Source: Flaviflexus huanghaiensis (GTDB lineage: Bacteria > Actinomycetota > Actinomycetes > Actinomycetales > Actinomycetaceae). From it: a DNA stretch of 64,000 nt. Positions within the stretch are counted from its first letter, which is position 1; each line of letters starts with the position of its first letter. This document shows, in pieces, positions 62,859 through 64,000 of this stretch. Position numbers and translations under genes: made by a program. Location: contig NZ_JACFAK010000009.1 in the NCBI RefSeq assembly GCF_014118685.1, forward strand, positions 1-64,000. The letters run 5' to 3'. Under the pieces are notes generated by a model that was given only the letters and a program-made list of their open reading frames with translations, had not been told where the DNA came from and made no database searches.

Positions 62859-63358
62859 CGGAGTTCTTTTCAACGGGGCCTTTCCTCCTCGTCTACGTCA
62901 CTCTCCTCTTCATCGTGTTCTGCCGGGCGCAGGCGACATACTGGATCGGCTATTACGTCACGACACGACTGAAGACGAACGTGCCGGAGGACGGGTGGCG
63001 TCGGCGGTTCTACGACTGGTCGGAACAGGACTCGGTTACGGCCGGAATTGACACGATCCACCGGCGTGGCTGGATCATTATCCCGCTGTCGTTCCTCACT
63101 GTCGGCTTCCAGTCGATCATCCAGTTTGCTGCGGGCCTCATTAAATTCACCCCGATCCGCTACACGGCTGCCATGTTCCCTGGCTGCATGGCATGGGCTC
63201 TCATTTACTCCACCATCGGTTTTTCTGTGTGGGGCGCCGTCATTGCCGCCTTCGCCGGGTCGCCCTACGGAATCGCGCTCATCCTTCTCCTCGTCACCAT
63301 CGTCGTGCTCGGCATTGGGTGGCGAAAGCGAGCGCGGGAAAGGCTCGTCAATGACTGA
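62855..63358 (+). CDS. DedA-like membrane protein
   Basis: This 167-aa membrane protein has four or five helices and a DedA/VTT-like core: a reentrant-type entry (FIVFCRAQATYWIGYYV), a basic loop (DTIHRRGWIIIPLSFL) and SIIQFAAGLIKFTPIRYTAAMFPGCMAWALIYSTIG. DedA proteins are linked to lipid flipping and envelope homeostasis. It is shorter than typical DedA (about 200 aa). ATGA overlap with zur places it in the same transcript. Confidence 0.7.
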   Translation: MTEFFSTGPFLLVYVTLLFIVFCRAQATYWIGYYVTTRLKTNVPEDGWRRRFYDWSEQDSVTAGIDTIHRRGWIIIPLSFLTVGFQSIIQFAAGLIKFTPIRYTAAMFPGCMAWALIYSTIGFSVWGAVIAAFAGSPYGIALILLLVTIVVLGIGWRKRARERLVND

Positions 63359-63563
63359 CGTCAATGCCCGGCTACCCATTCGTCTCGGGCAGCTTCTCAA
63401 GCTTGCGGGTATGGTCGAATCCGGCGCACACGCTCGCGATCTCATCGAGTCGGGCGATGTCGAGGTCAACGGCGAGGTCTGCACCCAGCGTGGGAGGCAG
63501 CTGTCCGACGGTGACACCGTCTCTGTTCACGGCGAGACGATCACGGTCACACCCTCAGCTTGA
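63351..63563 (+). CDS. Small RNA-binding S4-domain protein
   Basis: This 70-aa protein is a lone S4 domain: IRLGQLLKLAGMVESGAHARDLIESGDVEVNGEV followed by GRQLSDGDTVSVHGETITV. It resembles YbcJ-type RNA-binding proteins, for which the target is unknown. GGAAAGG lies eight bases before the ATG, which is inside the end of the DedA-like gene. The 100 bases after it hold no recognisable feature. Confidence 0.82.
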   Translation: MTDVNARLPIRLGQLLKLAGMVESGAHARDLIESGDVEVNGEVCTQRGRQLSDGDTVSVHGETITVTPSA

Positions 63564-63663
63564 GACCTTTGCCGCGCCACTCTGTCGACCAGGGCCTCCA
63601 TCCGTAACACTCGGGTGGACGTTGGTCGGTTGACGAGACGTCGAAGCGGGAGATGATGTGCGT

Positions 63664-64000
63664 ATGCGTCATGACCAGGCGGGCAGGTCCCCCGCGATCT
63701 GCATATCCGGCCTCACGAAACACTTCCGGCGCGGCGCTGTCCGCGCGGTAGACGGCATTGATGCCGTCATCGACCGTGGCGAGATTGTCGCCTTTCTCGG
63801 TCCGAACGGAGCCGGCAAGACGACAGCGCTCGACATGGTCCTCGGGCTTACGACCCCGACGTCAGGAACCATCACCGTCAACGGCTCCACTCCGCGCGAG
63901 GCGATCGCGACGGGCGAGATCAGTGCTGTCCTCCAGACTGGCGGGCTCCTCAACGACCTGAGGGTGGGCGAAGTCGTCGACTACATCGCCTCGACGTACC
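63664..64000 (+). CDS. ABC transporter ATP-binding protein (cut by window end)
   Basis: The frame is open to the end of the window and encodes at least 112 residues: ICISGLTKHFRRGAVRAVDGI, Walker A FLGPNGAGKTTALDMVLG (near 44-61), and a Q-loop region (ISAVLQTGGLLNDLRVGEVVDYI). It is of the drug-efflux/ABC-2 partner type. The ATG at 63664 is used; a GTG two codons upstream, with GGGAG at better spacing, is an alternative. Signature and Walker B lie beyond the window. Confidence 0.85.
   Translation, partial: MRHDQAGRSPAICISGLTKHFRRGAVRAVDGIDAVIDRGEIVAFLGPNGAGKTTALDMVLGLTTPTSGTITVNGSTPREAIATGEISAVLQTGGLLNDLRVGEVVDYIASTY

Overview
The window comes from a high-GC Gram-positive bacterium (Actinomycetota). 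The evidence is the GC-rich codon use, the DUF3052 and DUF3145 proteins, the homodimeric E1-type pyruvate dehydrogenase AceE, frequent ATGA/GTGA stop-start overlaps and GTG starts. An actinomycete of the Actinomycetaceae kind is plausible, but that placement is a guess.

Region 1-19.5 kb looks accessory. Three leftward genes encode large LuxR-type ATPase regulators (4548-6935, 1858-4443, 80-1861). Only the last has an intact Walker A, and it lacks the DNA-binding HTH. The other two keep the HTH but have destroyed P-loops. Divergent from them, behind a strong-looking promoter with two inverted repeats, a translationally coupled operon encodes three very large proteins without signal peptides (1034, 1943 and 936 aa; 7539-19281). 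I could not assign them to a known system. The first carries what looks like a dead HExxH metalloprotease site. A decayed membrane-protein gene lies in the divergent intergenic region, and the block ends at a terminator and tRNA-Val. This is the best candidate for an undescribed system.

Region 19.7-37.6 kb is core metabolism and housekeeping: aspA, DUF3052, aceE, a heterodimeric ABC exporter with one degenerate ATP site, a HAD phosphatase, a YciO-type protein, an ACP-like protein that has lost its phosphopantetheine serine, DUF3145, a TIGR01777 epimerase, peptide deformylase, tRNA-Asn, OsmC, a methyltransferase and an MMPL transporter.

Region 37.7-44.2 kb is one leftward operon for respiratory nitrite ammonification: nrfH and nrfA, then a TPR membrane protein, ccdA, resB, resC and a TlpA/ResA-like thioredoxin, which together would supply System II cytochrome c maturation. 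The NrfA active-site heme motif is CxxCH rather than CxxCK.

Region 44.5-50.7 kb holds an ABC ATPase/permease pair and a three-gene succinate dehydrogenase/fumarate reductase (sdhC-sdhA-sdhB order). tRNA(CAT), a membrane protein and a sirtuin follow.

Region 52.8-59.7 kb is a leftward housekeeping run (glyS, yibE/F-like, dus, dgt, dnaG). Region 59.8-63.6 kb is the rightward zinc operon znuA-znuC-znuB-zur followed by a DedA-like membrane protein and an S4 protein. Two Zur-box-like palindromes cover its probable promoter. A further ABC ATPase runs off the right end.
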